64,000 bases of DNA from Thioalkalivibrio paradoxus ARh 1 (GTDB lineage Bacteria > Pseudomonadota > Gammaproteobacteria > Ectothiorhodospirales > Ectothiorhodospiraceae): NCBI RefSeq assembly GCF_000227685.2, contig NZ_CP007029.1, positions 2,206,501 through 2,270,500 on the forward strand, given 5' to 3'. Every line of letters starts with the position of its first letter. Position 1 is the first letter of the stretch. Positions 46,632-56,600 of this stretch are shown here, one piece after another. A program made the translations under genes and the position numbers. The notes below the pieces were generated by a model. The model saw nothing but the letters and a program-made list of their open reading frames with translations. It was not told where the DNA came from and ran no database searches.

Positions 46632-49123
46632 ACGCCGGCCGCTCGCGCCTGTACGCGTTCCTGCGCGATACCTTACGCGAATGGCGCAGCCCGGAACTGC
46701 GGGTGCTCGCTGCGGCGCTGGTGGTTGCAGTCGCAGCAGTCGCCGCGGTGGGTTTCTTCACCGACCGCGTCGACCGCGGGATGGAACAGCAGGCCGCGAC
46801 CCTGCTGGGCGGGGATCTGGCGGTCGTCTCGGACGCGCCGATACCCGAACGCTGGCGCAGCGAGGCGCGGGCGCTGGGACTCGAGTCGATTCGCAGCGCG
46901 ACGCTGCCCAGCGTGCTGTTCACCCCGGACGACGACTCGCTGCTGGTCTCGGTGCGCGCGGTCGATCCGGCGTGGCCGCTGCACGGTACCGCGCAGGTCG
47001 CGGGCGACCCGCAGCCGGAGACACGTACGCAGGGTCCAGCGGCGGGGACCGCCTGGGCGGATGGAGCCCTGCTGCAAGCACTGGACATTGCGCCCGGTGC
47101 CGAGGTCGAACTGGGACGGCTGCCGCTCGAGATCGACGCGCATCTGCGGCTGGAGCCCGACCGCGGCAGCACTCTGTTCGACATCGCGCCGCGCCTGCTG
47201 ATCCACTTCGACGATCTCGACCGAACCGGGTTGATCGGGCCGGGCAGCCGCGTGCAGTATCAGCTGCTGGTCGCGGGCCCGCCCGGTGCGGTGCAGCAGT
47301 TTCGCGGCTGGCTGCAGGCCGAACTGGACGCCGGGCAGCGCTTGCTCGACCTCGAGGACGCCAACCCGGAACTTCGCGAAGCGGTAAACCGTGCGCGCCG
47401 CTTCCTCGGGCTCGCCTCGCTGATGGCGGTGCTGCTCGCCGGAGCCGCGATCGCGGTGGCCGCCCACCATTACGCCGAACAACGCGCCGATGCGGCCGCG
47501 GTGATGCGCGCGCTGGGCGCCAGCGGACGGCGCGTGCTGCGCCTGTTCTTCCTGCGCGTGCTGGCGATTGCGGCGCTCGCCAGCGGCATCGGGCTGGCAC
47601 TCGGTTTCGCGGCGCAGTTCGTGCTGAGCGCCTTGCTCGGCGAATGGCTCGCCACCGGGCTGCCGCCGCCGGGCCCGCGGCCGGTCGCCGCAGGGCTCGG
47701 GGTCGGGCTGGTGACCGCCGCCGGCTTCGCGCTGCCGGCGCTGCTGCGCATCGGCCGCGTCCCGCCGCTGCGCGTGCTGCGCCGCGATCTGGGCCTGCCG
47801 CCGGTGTCGGTATGGCTGTCCGGGTTGCTCGCGCTGCTGACCTTCGGCGCCCTGCTCTACTGGCAGGCCGCGGACCCGGCGCTCGCGCTCTGGGTGCTGC
47901 TGGGTACCGTGCTGGCGCTGCTGCTGCTCGGGGCGCTCGGCCTGGTGCTGATCGTGCTGCTCCGGCCATTGCGCGACCGCGGCACGATGGCGCTGCGCTT
48001 CGGACTCGCGAACCTGTCGCGCCGCGGCGGGCTGAGCGCGATCCAGATGGTTGCGTTCAGCATCGGGATCCTCGCGCTGCTCTTGCTCGCGATCGTGCGC
48101 GTGGACCTGCTCGCGGCCTGGGAACGGAACATCCCGCCCGACGCGCCGAATCTGTTTTTCATCAACATCCAGCCGGGCGAGGAACAGGCTTTCGCGGACC
48201 GCGTCGCGGCCTCCGGGCTGCCGCGCCCGGAAATGGAGCCGATGATCCGCGGACGACTGGTCGCGGTGAACGGGGAGCCCGTACGCGCCGAGGATTTCGC
48301 CGACGAACGCGCCCGTCGCCTGCTGGAACGCGAGTTCAACCTTTCCCATGCCGAAGCGATGCCGAGCCACAACCGCCTCGCCGCAGGGCGCTGGTTCGAC
48401 CCTGATGCGACCGGCGAATGGTCCGTGGAAAGCGGACTGATGGAGCGGTTCGGGCTGCGCCTCGGGGACGAGCTCACCTTCCGCGTTGCCGGAACCCCGG
48501 TGCAGGGCCGTATCACCAGTGTGCGCGAGGTGGACTGGGACAGTTTCCGGGTGAACTTCTTCGTGATCGGCCCGCCGGCGCTGCTCGCGAACCAGCCGCG
48601 CACCTACATCACCAGCCTCCATCTGCCTGCGGAACTCGAAGCGGACAAGAACCGCTGGCTGCGGGAGTTCCCGGCGGTCACCGCGATCGACGTCGCCGCG
48701 CTGCTGGCGCAGGTTCGGAGCGTGATCGACCAGGCCACGCGCGCGGTCGAGTACGTGTTCCTGTTCACGCTGTTCGCGGGGCTGACCGTGCTGTACGCGG
48801 CCGTGCAGGCGACCCGCGAGGTACGCCGGCGCGAGGCGGCGCTGCTCCGTACGCTGGGCGCGCGGCGGCCGCAGATCCGCAACGCGCTGCTGGCCGAATT
48901 CGGCTCGCTGGGGCTGCTCTCCGGCCTGCTCGCCGCGGTGATCGCGAGCGCAGTCGGGGCACTGCTGGCCTGGCAGGTGTTCGGCTTCGACTACGCGGTC
49001 AATCCGCTGACGTTCGTGTTCGGCATCGGTGGCGGCACGCTGGGAATCGCGCTGGCCGGCTGGCTGGGCACGCGCCAGGTGTTGAACCAGGCGCCGCTGA
49101 AGGTTCTGCGCGGCCCGGAGTGA
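46628..49123 (+). CDS. ybbP: ABC transporter permease (YbbP-like, FtsX domains)
   Basis: 831 aa. Topology: one N-terminal helix, a periplasmic domain, two groups of helices, a second periplasmic domain (about 500-680), then three terminal helices with an FtsX domain (VFLFTLFAGLTVLYAAVQATREVRRREAALLRTLGA). This ten-helix double-FtsX layout matches YbbP, the largest of the MacB-type permeases. The start ATG overlaps the ATPase stop (ATGA), as expected for a two-component transporter. The cargo is unknown. Confidence 0.93.
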   Translation: MNAGRSRLYAFLRDTLREWRSPELRVLAAALVVAVAAVAAVGFFTDRVDRGMEQQAATLLGGDLAVVSDAPIPERWRSEARALGLESIRSATLPSVLFTPDDDSLLVSVRAVDPAWPLHGTAQVAGDPQPETRTQGPAAGTAWADGALLQALDIAPGAEVELGRLPLEIDAHLRLEPDRGSTLFDIAPRLLIHFDDLDRTGLIGPGSRVQYQLLVAGPPGAVQQFRGWLQAELDAGQRLLDLEDANPELREAVNRARRFLGLASLMAVLLAGAAIAVAAHHYAEQRADAAAVMRALGASGRRVLRLFFLRVLAIAALASGIGLALGFAAQFVLSALLGEWLATGLPPPGPRPVAAGLGVGLVTAAGFALPALLRIGRVPPLRVLRRDLGLPPVSVWLSGLLALLTFGALLYWQAADPALALWVLLGTVLALLLLGALGLVLIVLLRPLRDRGTMALRFGLANLSRRGGLSAIQMVAFSIGILALLLLAIVRVDLLAAWERNIPPDAPNLFFINIQPGEEQAFADRVAASGLPRPEMEPMIRGRLVAVNGEPVRAEDFADERARRLLEREFNLSHAEAMPSHNRLAAGRWFDPDATGEWSVESGLMERFGLRLGDELTFRVAGTPVQGRITSVREVDWDSFRVNFFVIGPPALLANQPRTYITSLHLPAELEADKNRWLREFPAVTAIDVAALLAQVRSVIDQATRAVEYVFLFTLFAGLTVLYAAVQATREVRRREAALLRTLGARRPQIRNALLAEFGSLGLLSGLLAAVIASAVGALLAWQVFGFDYAVNPLTFVFGIGGGTLGIALAGWLGTRQVLNQAPLKVLRGPE

Positions 49124-49163
49124 ACCCGCGTGCGTTCGCGCCCGGCGTGGATATACTGAACCG

Positions 49164-51338
49164 ATGCGTCACTCACTGCTGACCGACCAACAGTTGCAGG
49201 GAATGGAGCGCGAGACCCTCGTGCGCCACTTCTCGGGCTCCGAGACGCCGGATGTGCAGATTTCCGCAGCCATCCGCTACGCGCTGGATTCGGTCGACGA
49301 ATGCGGGCTCCAGACCCATCCGCTGGACGTTGCGGAGATCCTGCGCCGGCTGAACGTCGACCGCCAGACGCTGATCGCGACGCTGTTGATTCCCGCGGTG
49401 TTTGCCCGGCGTCTGACGCACGAACAGATGAGCCAGCAGTTCGGCGAAGTGGTGGCGCGCCTGACCGAGAACGTCAGCGAGCTGGTGCGGCGCCGATTCG
49501 AGAGCCCGACCGGACGGCCCGAACAGGCCGAACGCCTGCGGCGCATGCTGCTGGCGATGGTCGACGACGTGCGCGCGTTGCTGATCAAGTTCGCGTTCCG
49601 CCTGCAGAATCTGCGCCTGGCGGTCAAGCAGATGGAACCCAACGCGAAGCTGCTCGCCCAGGAGACGCTGGATGTGATCGCCCCGCTGGCGAACCGCCTC
49701 GGGATCGGTTCGCTGAAATGGGAGATGGAAGACCTGTCGCTGCGCATCCTCGAGCCCGATGCGTACCGCGCGATTGCCAACGGGCTCGATGCGAACCGCC
49801 GCGCGCGGGAAGCGTATGTCGAGGCTTTCACGCGCAAACTGGAAACGGCGCTGAAGGCGGAAGGCGTGCAGGCCCGCGTGTACGGGCGCCCGAAACACAT
49901 CTACAGCATCTGGCGCAAGATGCAGAAGAAGCAACTGGCACTGGAGGAATTGACCGACCTGAGAGCGACGCGCGTGATCGTCGACGACCTCTCCGCCTGT
50001 TACACCGTGCTCGGGATCGTGCATAACCAGTGGCCGCACCTGCCGCGCGAGTTCGACGACTACATCGCCAACCCGAAGGACAACGGCTACCAGTCGTTGC
50101 ATACCGCGGTGATCGGCCCCGAGGGCAAGGTCGTCGAAGTGCAGATCCGGACCCGCGCGATGCACGAGTTCGCCGAACTCGGGGTCGCGGCGCACTGGCG
50201 CTACAAGGAAGGCGGCCGCGAGGATCTGGCGCTGGCCAGGGCCATCAATTCACTGCGCCAGCTGCTCGAGTCCGATGGCGACGACCAGAACCTGCTGGAG
50301 GAATTCCAGAGCGAGATGCTGCACCAGCGGGTGTTCGTGCTGACCCCGCGCGGCGAGGTACTCGACCTGCCGGCCGGCGCCACGCCGCTGGACTTCGCCT
50401 ACGGCGTGCACACCGAAGTCGGCCACCGCTGCCGGGGGGCCAAGGTCGACGGGCGCATCGTGCCGCTGACCTACCGCCTGCGTTCCGGCCAGCGCGTCGA
50501 GATCCTGACCACCCGCCAGGGCGGCCCAAGCCGCGACTGGCTCAACCCGGCGCTCGGCTACCTGCATACCACCCGCGCGCGCAACAAGGCGCGCAGCTGG
50601 TTCCGCCAGCAGAACCAGGAGGAACATCTGGCGAACGGGCGCAACCTGCTGGACCGCGAGTGCCAGCGTCTCGGGGTCAGCCAGGTGGACCACGACGAAC
50701 TCGCGACCAAGCTCGGCTACCGGCGTTCCGAGGACATGCTGGTCGCGCTCGGCGCCGGCGATCTGACCACCTCGCAGGTCGCGCAAAAGCTGCAAGTCGA
50801 CGCAGCGACGCCGATCCTGGCCCCACGCCCGCGCCGCCGGCCGATCAACGACGGCACGCCGGCCGGCGGCGGCGACATCCACATCCGCGGCGTTGGCGGG
50901 CTGCTGACCACGCTCGCGAACTGCTGCAAGCCCGTGCCCGGTGACGCGATCATCGGTTTCATCACCCGCGGCAAGGGCGTGTCGGTGCACCGGCGCGACT
51001 GCGTGAACGTCCTGCGCCTGCCGGACGAGAAGCGCTCGCGCCTGATCGCGGTGAGCTGGGGTCAGGAACCGCCGACCCAGGCGGTCGACCTGCTGGTCGA
51101 CGCACAGGACCGGCCCGGGCTGTTGCGCGACATCAGCAACGTGTTCGCGAACGCGAACGTGAACCTGCTCGCGGTCCAGACGCGCACCGACCCGATCGAC
51201 CGCTCGGTGCGCATGGAACTGACCGCCGAGGTCGAGAGCCTGAGCCAGCTCAGCGGGCTGTTCGACCGGATCCAGTCGCTAGCCAATGTCTACAGCGTTC
51301 ATCGGCGTTCCAGCGTCGCGAACAAGGCTGCCCACTGA
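49164..51338 (+). CDS. relA: GTP pyrophosphokinase RelA (hydrolase-dead)
   Basis: 724 aa, RelA/SpoT long-form. The N-terminal hydrolase domain has lost the HD dyad: at the usual HDxxED site it reads LLIPAVFARRL, so it should be synthetase-only. The synthetase domain keeps GRPKHIYSIWRKMQ, EFDDYIANPK (the EFDD variant typical of RelA, versus RFKD in SpoT), NGYQSLHT and EVQIRT. TGS, ZFD (GLLTTLANCCKP) and a C-terminal ACT domain follow. It makes (p)ppGpp when uncharged tRNA is on the ribosome. Confidence 0.95.
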   Translation: MRHSLLTDQQLQGMERETLVRHFSGSETPDVQISAAIRYALDSVDECGLQTHPLDVAEILRRLNVDRQTLIATLLIPAVFARRLTHEQMSQQFGEVVARLTENVSELVRRRFESPTGRPEQAERLRRMLLAMVDDVRALLIKFAFRLQNLRLAVKQMEPNAKLLAQETLDVIAPLANRLGIGSLKWEMEDLSLRILEPDAYRAIANGLDANRRAREAYVEAFTRKLETALKAEGVQARVYGRPKHIYSIWRKMQKKQLALEELTDLRATRVIVDDLSACYTVLGIVHNQWPHLPREFDDYIANPKDNGYQSLHTAVIGPEGKVVEVQIRTRAMHEFAELGVAAHWRYKEGGREDLALARAINSLRQLLESDGDDQNLLEEFQSEMLHQRVFVLTPRGEVLDLPAGATPLDFAYGVHTEVGHRCRGAKVDGRIVPLTYRLRSGQRVEILTTRQGGPSRDWLNPALGYLHTTRARNKARSWFRQQNQEEHLANGRNLLDRECQRLGVSQVDHDELATKLGYRRSEDMLVALGAGDLTTSQVAQKLQVDAATPILAPRPRRRPINDGTPAGGGDIHIRGVGGLLTTLANCCKPVPGDAIIGFITRGKGVSVHRRDCVNVLRLPDEKRSRLIAVSWGQEPPTQAVDLLVDAQDRPGLLRDISNVFANANVNLLAVQTRTDPIDRSVRMELTAEVESLSQLSGLFDRIQSLANVYSVHRRSSVANKAAH

Positions 51339-51551
51339 CCGGCGAACGCTTCGGACCCCCTCCCGCCCCGCCCGCGGACAACTGCCGGCGCAAAGGACAA
51401 GCCGGCCAGGCTGAACCGGGCTGGGGCGAACCACTCCGGCGACCGCGAAGCCTGGGCACGGTGCGCGAACCCCGGCCCAGCCACCCGGGCCGTCGATCGA
51501 AAAGCCGGCCGCGCAAACCCGGACAGACGGATCTCGTCCGACGCGGCAGGG
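51339..51551. other. Gap between convergent relA and the glycine-rich gene
   Basis: About 210 bases between two convergent genes. No terminator hairpin with a U run is obvious, and no gene is supported. Confidence 0.4.
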
Positions 51552-53579
51552 TCAGTTGTACTCGAGCACGGCCGCCGCCACTCCCGGCAGCCCGTCGTCA
51601 CCTCCGGCCGAGGAACAGAGCCCGGTTTTCGCACCGGTGCCGCCACGGCCGCCCTCGCCTGCGGCACCCGCCGCTCCCTGGTAGAAGGGCGTGTCGGTGG
51701 TGTTAACGACCGAGCCGTCGACCAGCGCCACGCCGGCCGACGGGCCGGAGTTGCCGCCGGCGCCGCCCCCTGCGGCACCGCCGGCACCGCCGTCTCCGCC
51801 ACGGCCGCCGTGACCGCCGGATTCATGGGTCGCCCCGGCCGCACCACTGCCGCCGGCGGCGCCGTTGCCGCCACGCCCCCCGTTGCCGCCATCGCCGCTG
51901 CGGCCGCCGACGATACGCGAATCGGTGAAGGCGACCGTAGAGCCCGCCAGGACCGCGGCGAACGCCGCCCCACCCTGCTGGCCGCCACCCCCGGCGTTGC
52001 CGGCGCAACCGCCTGCGCCACCGCCACCGCCTTCATTGCCAGGGTCCTCGGTCTTCACCCAGAAGCAGGCACCGGCCTTGTAGCCGCCGGCACCGCCTCC
52101 CCCGCCGCCGCCACCGGTGCCGCCCGAGGTGCCCGCCGTGCCGCTCGAGCCGTCCCAGGAGGTTCCGGTGAAACCGCCTGCGGTGTCTGTAGAGCGGCTG
52201 CCCTTGTGGCCGCAAGCGCCGTTGCTGCCGGTGGCACCCTCGTGCCCCGTCTTGCCGCGGCTGCGCGGGCATTCTGTGCAGTTACCGCTCCCCCACTTCC
52301 CGCCGGCCGCCCAGTTGCCCGTGCTGCCGGGTGCGCCAGCGTAGCCCCAGCAGCCGTTCTCACTGCACGAGGGCTTGCAGGTGAAGTCGACCGCACGGAC
52401 ATGGACGCTCACCTTCTGCTTTACTGCACCGGCGCCACCAGTGGTATTGGCACAGGCGGTGACACTGCCGCCGGTACGTCCGCTGCCGTCTCCGCCCCGG
52501 GTGCCGTCGCGCCCGTCGTCGCCCCCGGCCCCGGCACCGCCGGTGCCGGCGATTATCTCCGTGCTCACGATCGATAGGCCCCCGCTGCCGGACACCACGA
52601 GCGCAATACTCGGCGCGCCGTTGGCCTCGATCACCGCCGAACCCACCAGCTGGAAGCCCTGCATGCGTGTCGCGGCGTTGACACCGGAAGCGGTCACGGC
52701 AGGCTTCCCACCGGCCGGTGCCTGGATCACCGAGAAATAGTCCGGATGGGACTGGCTCTCGGGCAGGCAGCCACCATAGACATCCACGCCCTCGCGGAGC
52801 GCGACGCTCTCGGCTGGACTGTACTCGCCCCATTGCACCAGCACGCCGCAGCCGGAGGGCCCGCAGCGCTCCAGACCGCGGTCGATGGTCCTGCAAGCGC
52901 CCGCCGGCGTTGTGCCGCAGTCCGCGCCGTCGGTGCCGACCGTCGAAACGTAGATCCGGCTGGTGAGCTGCGACAAATCCGCCTTGCCACAGACCCATGG
53001 TTCCTCCATGGCAAGCAGGTCGCGTGCGCTCGCGCGCGGGCCGAGAAGTGCGCGTCCCAGATCGACGTCCGCGAACAGGGCCCCCTGGGTGTCGGCATAC
53101 TGGAGATCGGTGCGATCCATTGATGCGCCGGCGAGGCGCGCCCCCGCGAGATTGCTGCGCGAAAGGTCGGCCGGGCCCCTGTCCGACTCGTCGAGCCGTG
53201 CGTTGCTCAGGTCGACCCCGGCAAGATTGGCGCCGGTCAGCGAAGCCCCGTTCAGGTTACTGCCGCCCAGGTTCGCGCCGGTCAGGTCGGCCCCGGTCAG
53301 GTTGGCGTCGGACAGGTCACGACCGGACAGGTCGGCCCCCTTCAGGTCGCAGTAGGGGCAGATATAGGGCGCTTCACCCGCCAGCACCAGGCGGGTGTCC
53401 TCGCCCAGCGGCACGTCCCGCTCCTCCGGCGCGGTGCTCGGCAACGGCGCCGGGTCCGTGCCCTGATTCGATGCCGGCGTTGCGCCCAGTGGTGTGGTCG
53501 GGCCCGCCGCCAGCAGCAGCAACAGCAGAAGCGGCAGCATGCCGCGCCGGCCCTCCGCCTTCCTCAGTGTCCGTCTCAT
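51552..53579 (-). CDS. Secreted pentapeptide / beta-helix / glycine-rich protein
   Basis: 675 aa, last gene of a three-gene operon. Signal peptide (residues 1-26: basic start, a run of Leu, then AAG). Then a CxxC (YICPYC, 72-77) directly before about twenty pentapeptide repeats (GADLS, GANLT and so on, 80-180), which fold as a quadrilateral right-handed helix. Next comes a likely right-handed parallel beta-helix (208-345; IYVSTVGTDGADCG, then GGCLPESQSHPDYF). The C-terminal 310 residues are almost all Gly/Ala/Ser (GGAGG-type), resembling PGRS sequences but with no PE domain. Cysteine-rich spots (CSENGC, CTEC) may form disulfides. Ribosome-binding site GGAGG. Predicted to be exported; function unknown. 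Confidence 0.75.
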   Translation of the reverse strand: MRRTLRKAEGRRGMLPLLLLLLLAAGPTTPLGATPASNQGTDPAPLPSTAPEERDVPLGEDTRLVLAGEAPYICPYCDLKGADLSGRDLSDANLTGADLTGANLGGSNLNGASLTGANLAGVDLSNARLDESDRGPADLSRSNLAGARLAGASMDRTDLQYADTQGALFADVDLGRALLGPRASARDLLAMEEPWVCGKADLSQLTSRIYVSTVGTDGADCGTTPAGACRTIDRGLERCGPSGCGVLVQWGEYSPAESVALREGVDVYGGCLPESQSHPDYFSVIQAPAGGKPAVTASGVNAATRMQGFQLVGSAVIEANGAPSIALVVSGSGGLSIVSTEIIAGTGGAGAGGDDGRDGTRGGDGSGRTGGSVTACANTTGGAGAVKQKVSVHVRAVDFTCKPSCSENGCWGYAGAPGSTGNWAAGGKWGSGNCTECPRSRGKTGHEGATGSNGACGHKGSRSTDTAGGFTGTSWDGSSGTAGTSGGTGGGGGGGGAGGYKAGACFWVKTEDPGNEGGGGGAGGCAGNAGGGGQQGGAAFAAVLAGSTVAFTDSRIVGGRSGDGGNGGRGGNGAAGGSGAAGATHESGGHGGRGGDGGAGGAAGGGAGGNSGPSAGVALVDGSVVNTTDTPFYQGAAGAAGEGGRGGTGAKTGLCSSAGGDDGLPGVAAAVLEYN

Positions 53580-53665
53580 TCTCGTGGCCTCCGTGGCGCA
53601 TGGGTTGGATATATGCCCGCCCCGTCATCGCCGCCCGGGCGGGAAGGCACACCGGTCCGAAGGGA

Positions 53666-56600
53666 TCAGGTGCCCGGCAGCGGAGGGATCCACTCGCTGA
53701 CCGAGGGCACGGTCCGGCCCGCGGGGCCGGTCGAGGCGTTGCCGGGTCCCGCATGGTGGCCGGAACCGTCCGTGGTCATGTCGAAGTTGAGCGTGTAGAC
53801 GGTATGCCATAGGTCCACGACCAGCTTGGCCGCCGGGATATCGGGGGTGGTCACCAGCGGATTCACTTTCGGCGCCTCGGTGCCGTACTGGTAGACCGCC
53901 ATGCTGTAGTCTGTCGCGGCGGCCCCGTCGCCGGTGTAGTAGAGGACGTAGATGTAGGTCTGCTTCTCGTTGCCGACCGCGGCAATGTCGAGATAGCTGT
54001 GCTCGCCCGACTGGAACAATGGCAGAAACGGCGTCGGGTGGCCGTCCGCGTCGACGAAACGGTTGACCGGGTCACCGTGGAGATCGAACGCCTGGATGCG
54101 GGCGACGACATGGCTGCCCTGGCCTTCCGCCCGGGTGTCCTCCAGCACCAGGATGGTGCCGTCGTACGAGCAGGTCACCGCCACTGGGCGGAACAGCAGC
54201 CCCGCCCGGTCCGTTTCCAGCGCCTCGCCTGCGTAGGTGCGGGCCACCGGCAGGGCGTCGTCCGCCGCGCCATCGATGGAAAGCGGCGCGATCTGGAGCT
54301 TGTTGATCCGGTTGTGGGAGGTGACCGCGATCACGTAGCCCGCGGGGTGCAGCGCGAACGAGGTCGGGAAGAAGGGGAAGCGCCCGTGGCTCGGCAGCTT
54401 GGCGCCGGTATCGAAGGGTGTCCCGGTATCGAGCACCACCCTTCGCAGATGGTAGCCGCCGTCCTTGTCGAGACTGACATCCGACTTGCGCGGATCGATG
54501 TAGTAGGCACCGAGCGCCACGTCGTTCGGGTCGGGGCACGGCTTGCCGTCGGGGCCCAACACCCATTGTCCGTCCTTCATCTCGAACTTCGGCGGGTACG
54601 GGTCGTAGACGAGTTGCGTCGGCCCCTCGAAGCCGCACTGCGGAAACTTGGCGGCGGGAACCGACATCCCAGGGATCGCGATGTTCTGGAAGGCGTTCAG
54701 TTGCCCACCCTGGCCGCTGACGCACGAGTCGATGCCCATGCCGGCCGCCTTCCAGGCAAAACCGATCATTCCCTGCCGCTGGCTGAGCGTGAGACCGTAC
54801 CACTCGGAGATCGCGTTGCCGGTGCTGCTGGTGTTGCGGCTCGCGATCGTGGCGGTCGGTGCCTCGGCAGTGGGCTGCCACTGGTAGCGGCCTTCCCGGA
54901 AGGTGAGCAACGCCGAGTGCCGGTAGATGGATTTCTCCGTGAGCGGGATCGGGTACTGGACCAGATACATCGTCACCTGCGCGACATCGGACTCGTCGTT
55001 CTCCAGCCAGCCGGTGGTCGCCTTGCCGGCCAGCCATCGGTCCAGGTAGAAGTCCGCCTCGAACTTCACCTGGCCACCCAGCGTGTTGTTGGGGAAGCTG
55101 GCAGCCAGCGTGGCATCGGAAAAGCCCGCGGGCAGGTCGTGCTGCACCAGCCGCGCCGGACGGGCCTGGTCCTTGTAGATCATCTTCACGGTATACGACG
55201 CGCTGCTCCCGGCCGGTCCCTGGGGCCAGGTGCCATGCCTCGGGTCCGGGTGCAGCGTCACCTGCGTGGTGATCGCGGTGGAAATCCGGTTCTCGATGTT
55301 CCACGGCGAGGTGGCGACTTCGACGATGGTTTCGGCCATCTGCGCGATCCCGGTCGCGATGTTGATCGCGATCATGATCCAGCCCGCGTACGGGATCTCG
55401 TCGGCCGCCTCCTCCGTCGCCATCTCTGCCTCGACCCATAGCAACGCCTTGGTGGCCGCCTTGTTGAACAGCAGTTGGGCCAGCGTGGAAAAGGCGTGCC
55501 AGTTCATCTCCTTGTGCGCGGCGCTCACGCCGAACTGTGCACCGAAGAAGGCCACGCCACCACCCACCACCGCCGCCACGAACTTCTTGTTCCCGGAGAG
55601 TTCGTCGACGATGTCGTAGAGCGGCTTGTAGGACTGCGCGGCAGTGGCAGCCGCCAGCATGAATGCCGGTACGCCGAGGTTGAAGATGCCGGTCATCACA
55701 CCGCCGACGATCGGCGTCTTTGGCCAGTGGTCGGCGCCCGTGCCGAGACCGGACCCATAGATGCTGGCGCTGACCGCGTCTGGCGGAAAGGTCAGCGTCA
55801 CCTCCAGCTTGCCGGGATCCGCGACGATCGGAATCGCCATCACGTTGTTCACCGGCCCGATGTAGCCGATGAAACGGAGGTCGTCGTACTGGATGTCGAG
55901 CGCCTCGTTGATCACCTCGGTGATGATGCCGGCGTCCGCATTCCAGTCGGGCACCTTCATCGCGTTGCCGTCCGCGTCGTAGAAGCGGATGTAGGCGCCC
56001 AGGTAGCGGATGTACTCGTTGGTGAGGGTGAGCTTCACCTTGCGCTTGTCGCGATCGAGCACCTCCATCGCCGTTTTCATGCCGTGCACGACGCGACTGT
56101 TCTGCAGGGTGGCGTTCCAGTCGTCGCCCGCCAGCGCGCGGATGTCGGCGGCGAGCTGCAGGCTTTCGGATGCCGTCGCGATGTCGACGCTCTGCCCCGT
56201 CTGCTGCGTCCACTTGCCCTGCCACTGCCCGGTCCTCGGATCCTTCCTCACCTTCAGGCGCGGATCGTTCTTCGTGGCCTTCATCATCGAGGTCATCACC
56301 GCGCCCGCAGCGTCCATGCTCGCCGGCGTCGGCTGCGCGAAGTAGTAGGTCTTGTCTCCGTGGTATCCGGCGTCGGGGTTGTCCGGCGTGAACGGAACCA
56401 GGCGCGCCCAGCCGGAGTTCTCGGTCGGAGGGCCCATGCGGCGCATCTGGGCCGCGAGGTCGTTGAACTGCCCGCTGATCTGGACGTTGTTGTCCATGTA
56501 ATCGTGGATGATCCGGGTCGTCTCCGGATCCTTGTTGATGAGATCCGCGTGGTGAAAGACGAGGGATTTTGCGGTGGAGACGTAGTCGATGGTCTGGTGC

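Noticed and set aside
51552-53579. Mycobacterial PE_PGRS homologue
   Set aside because: There is no PE domain; the N-terminus has an ordinary signal peptide and pentapeptide repeats. Only composition is shared.
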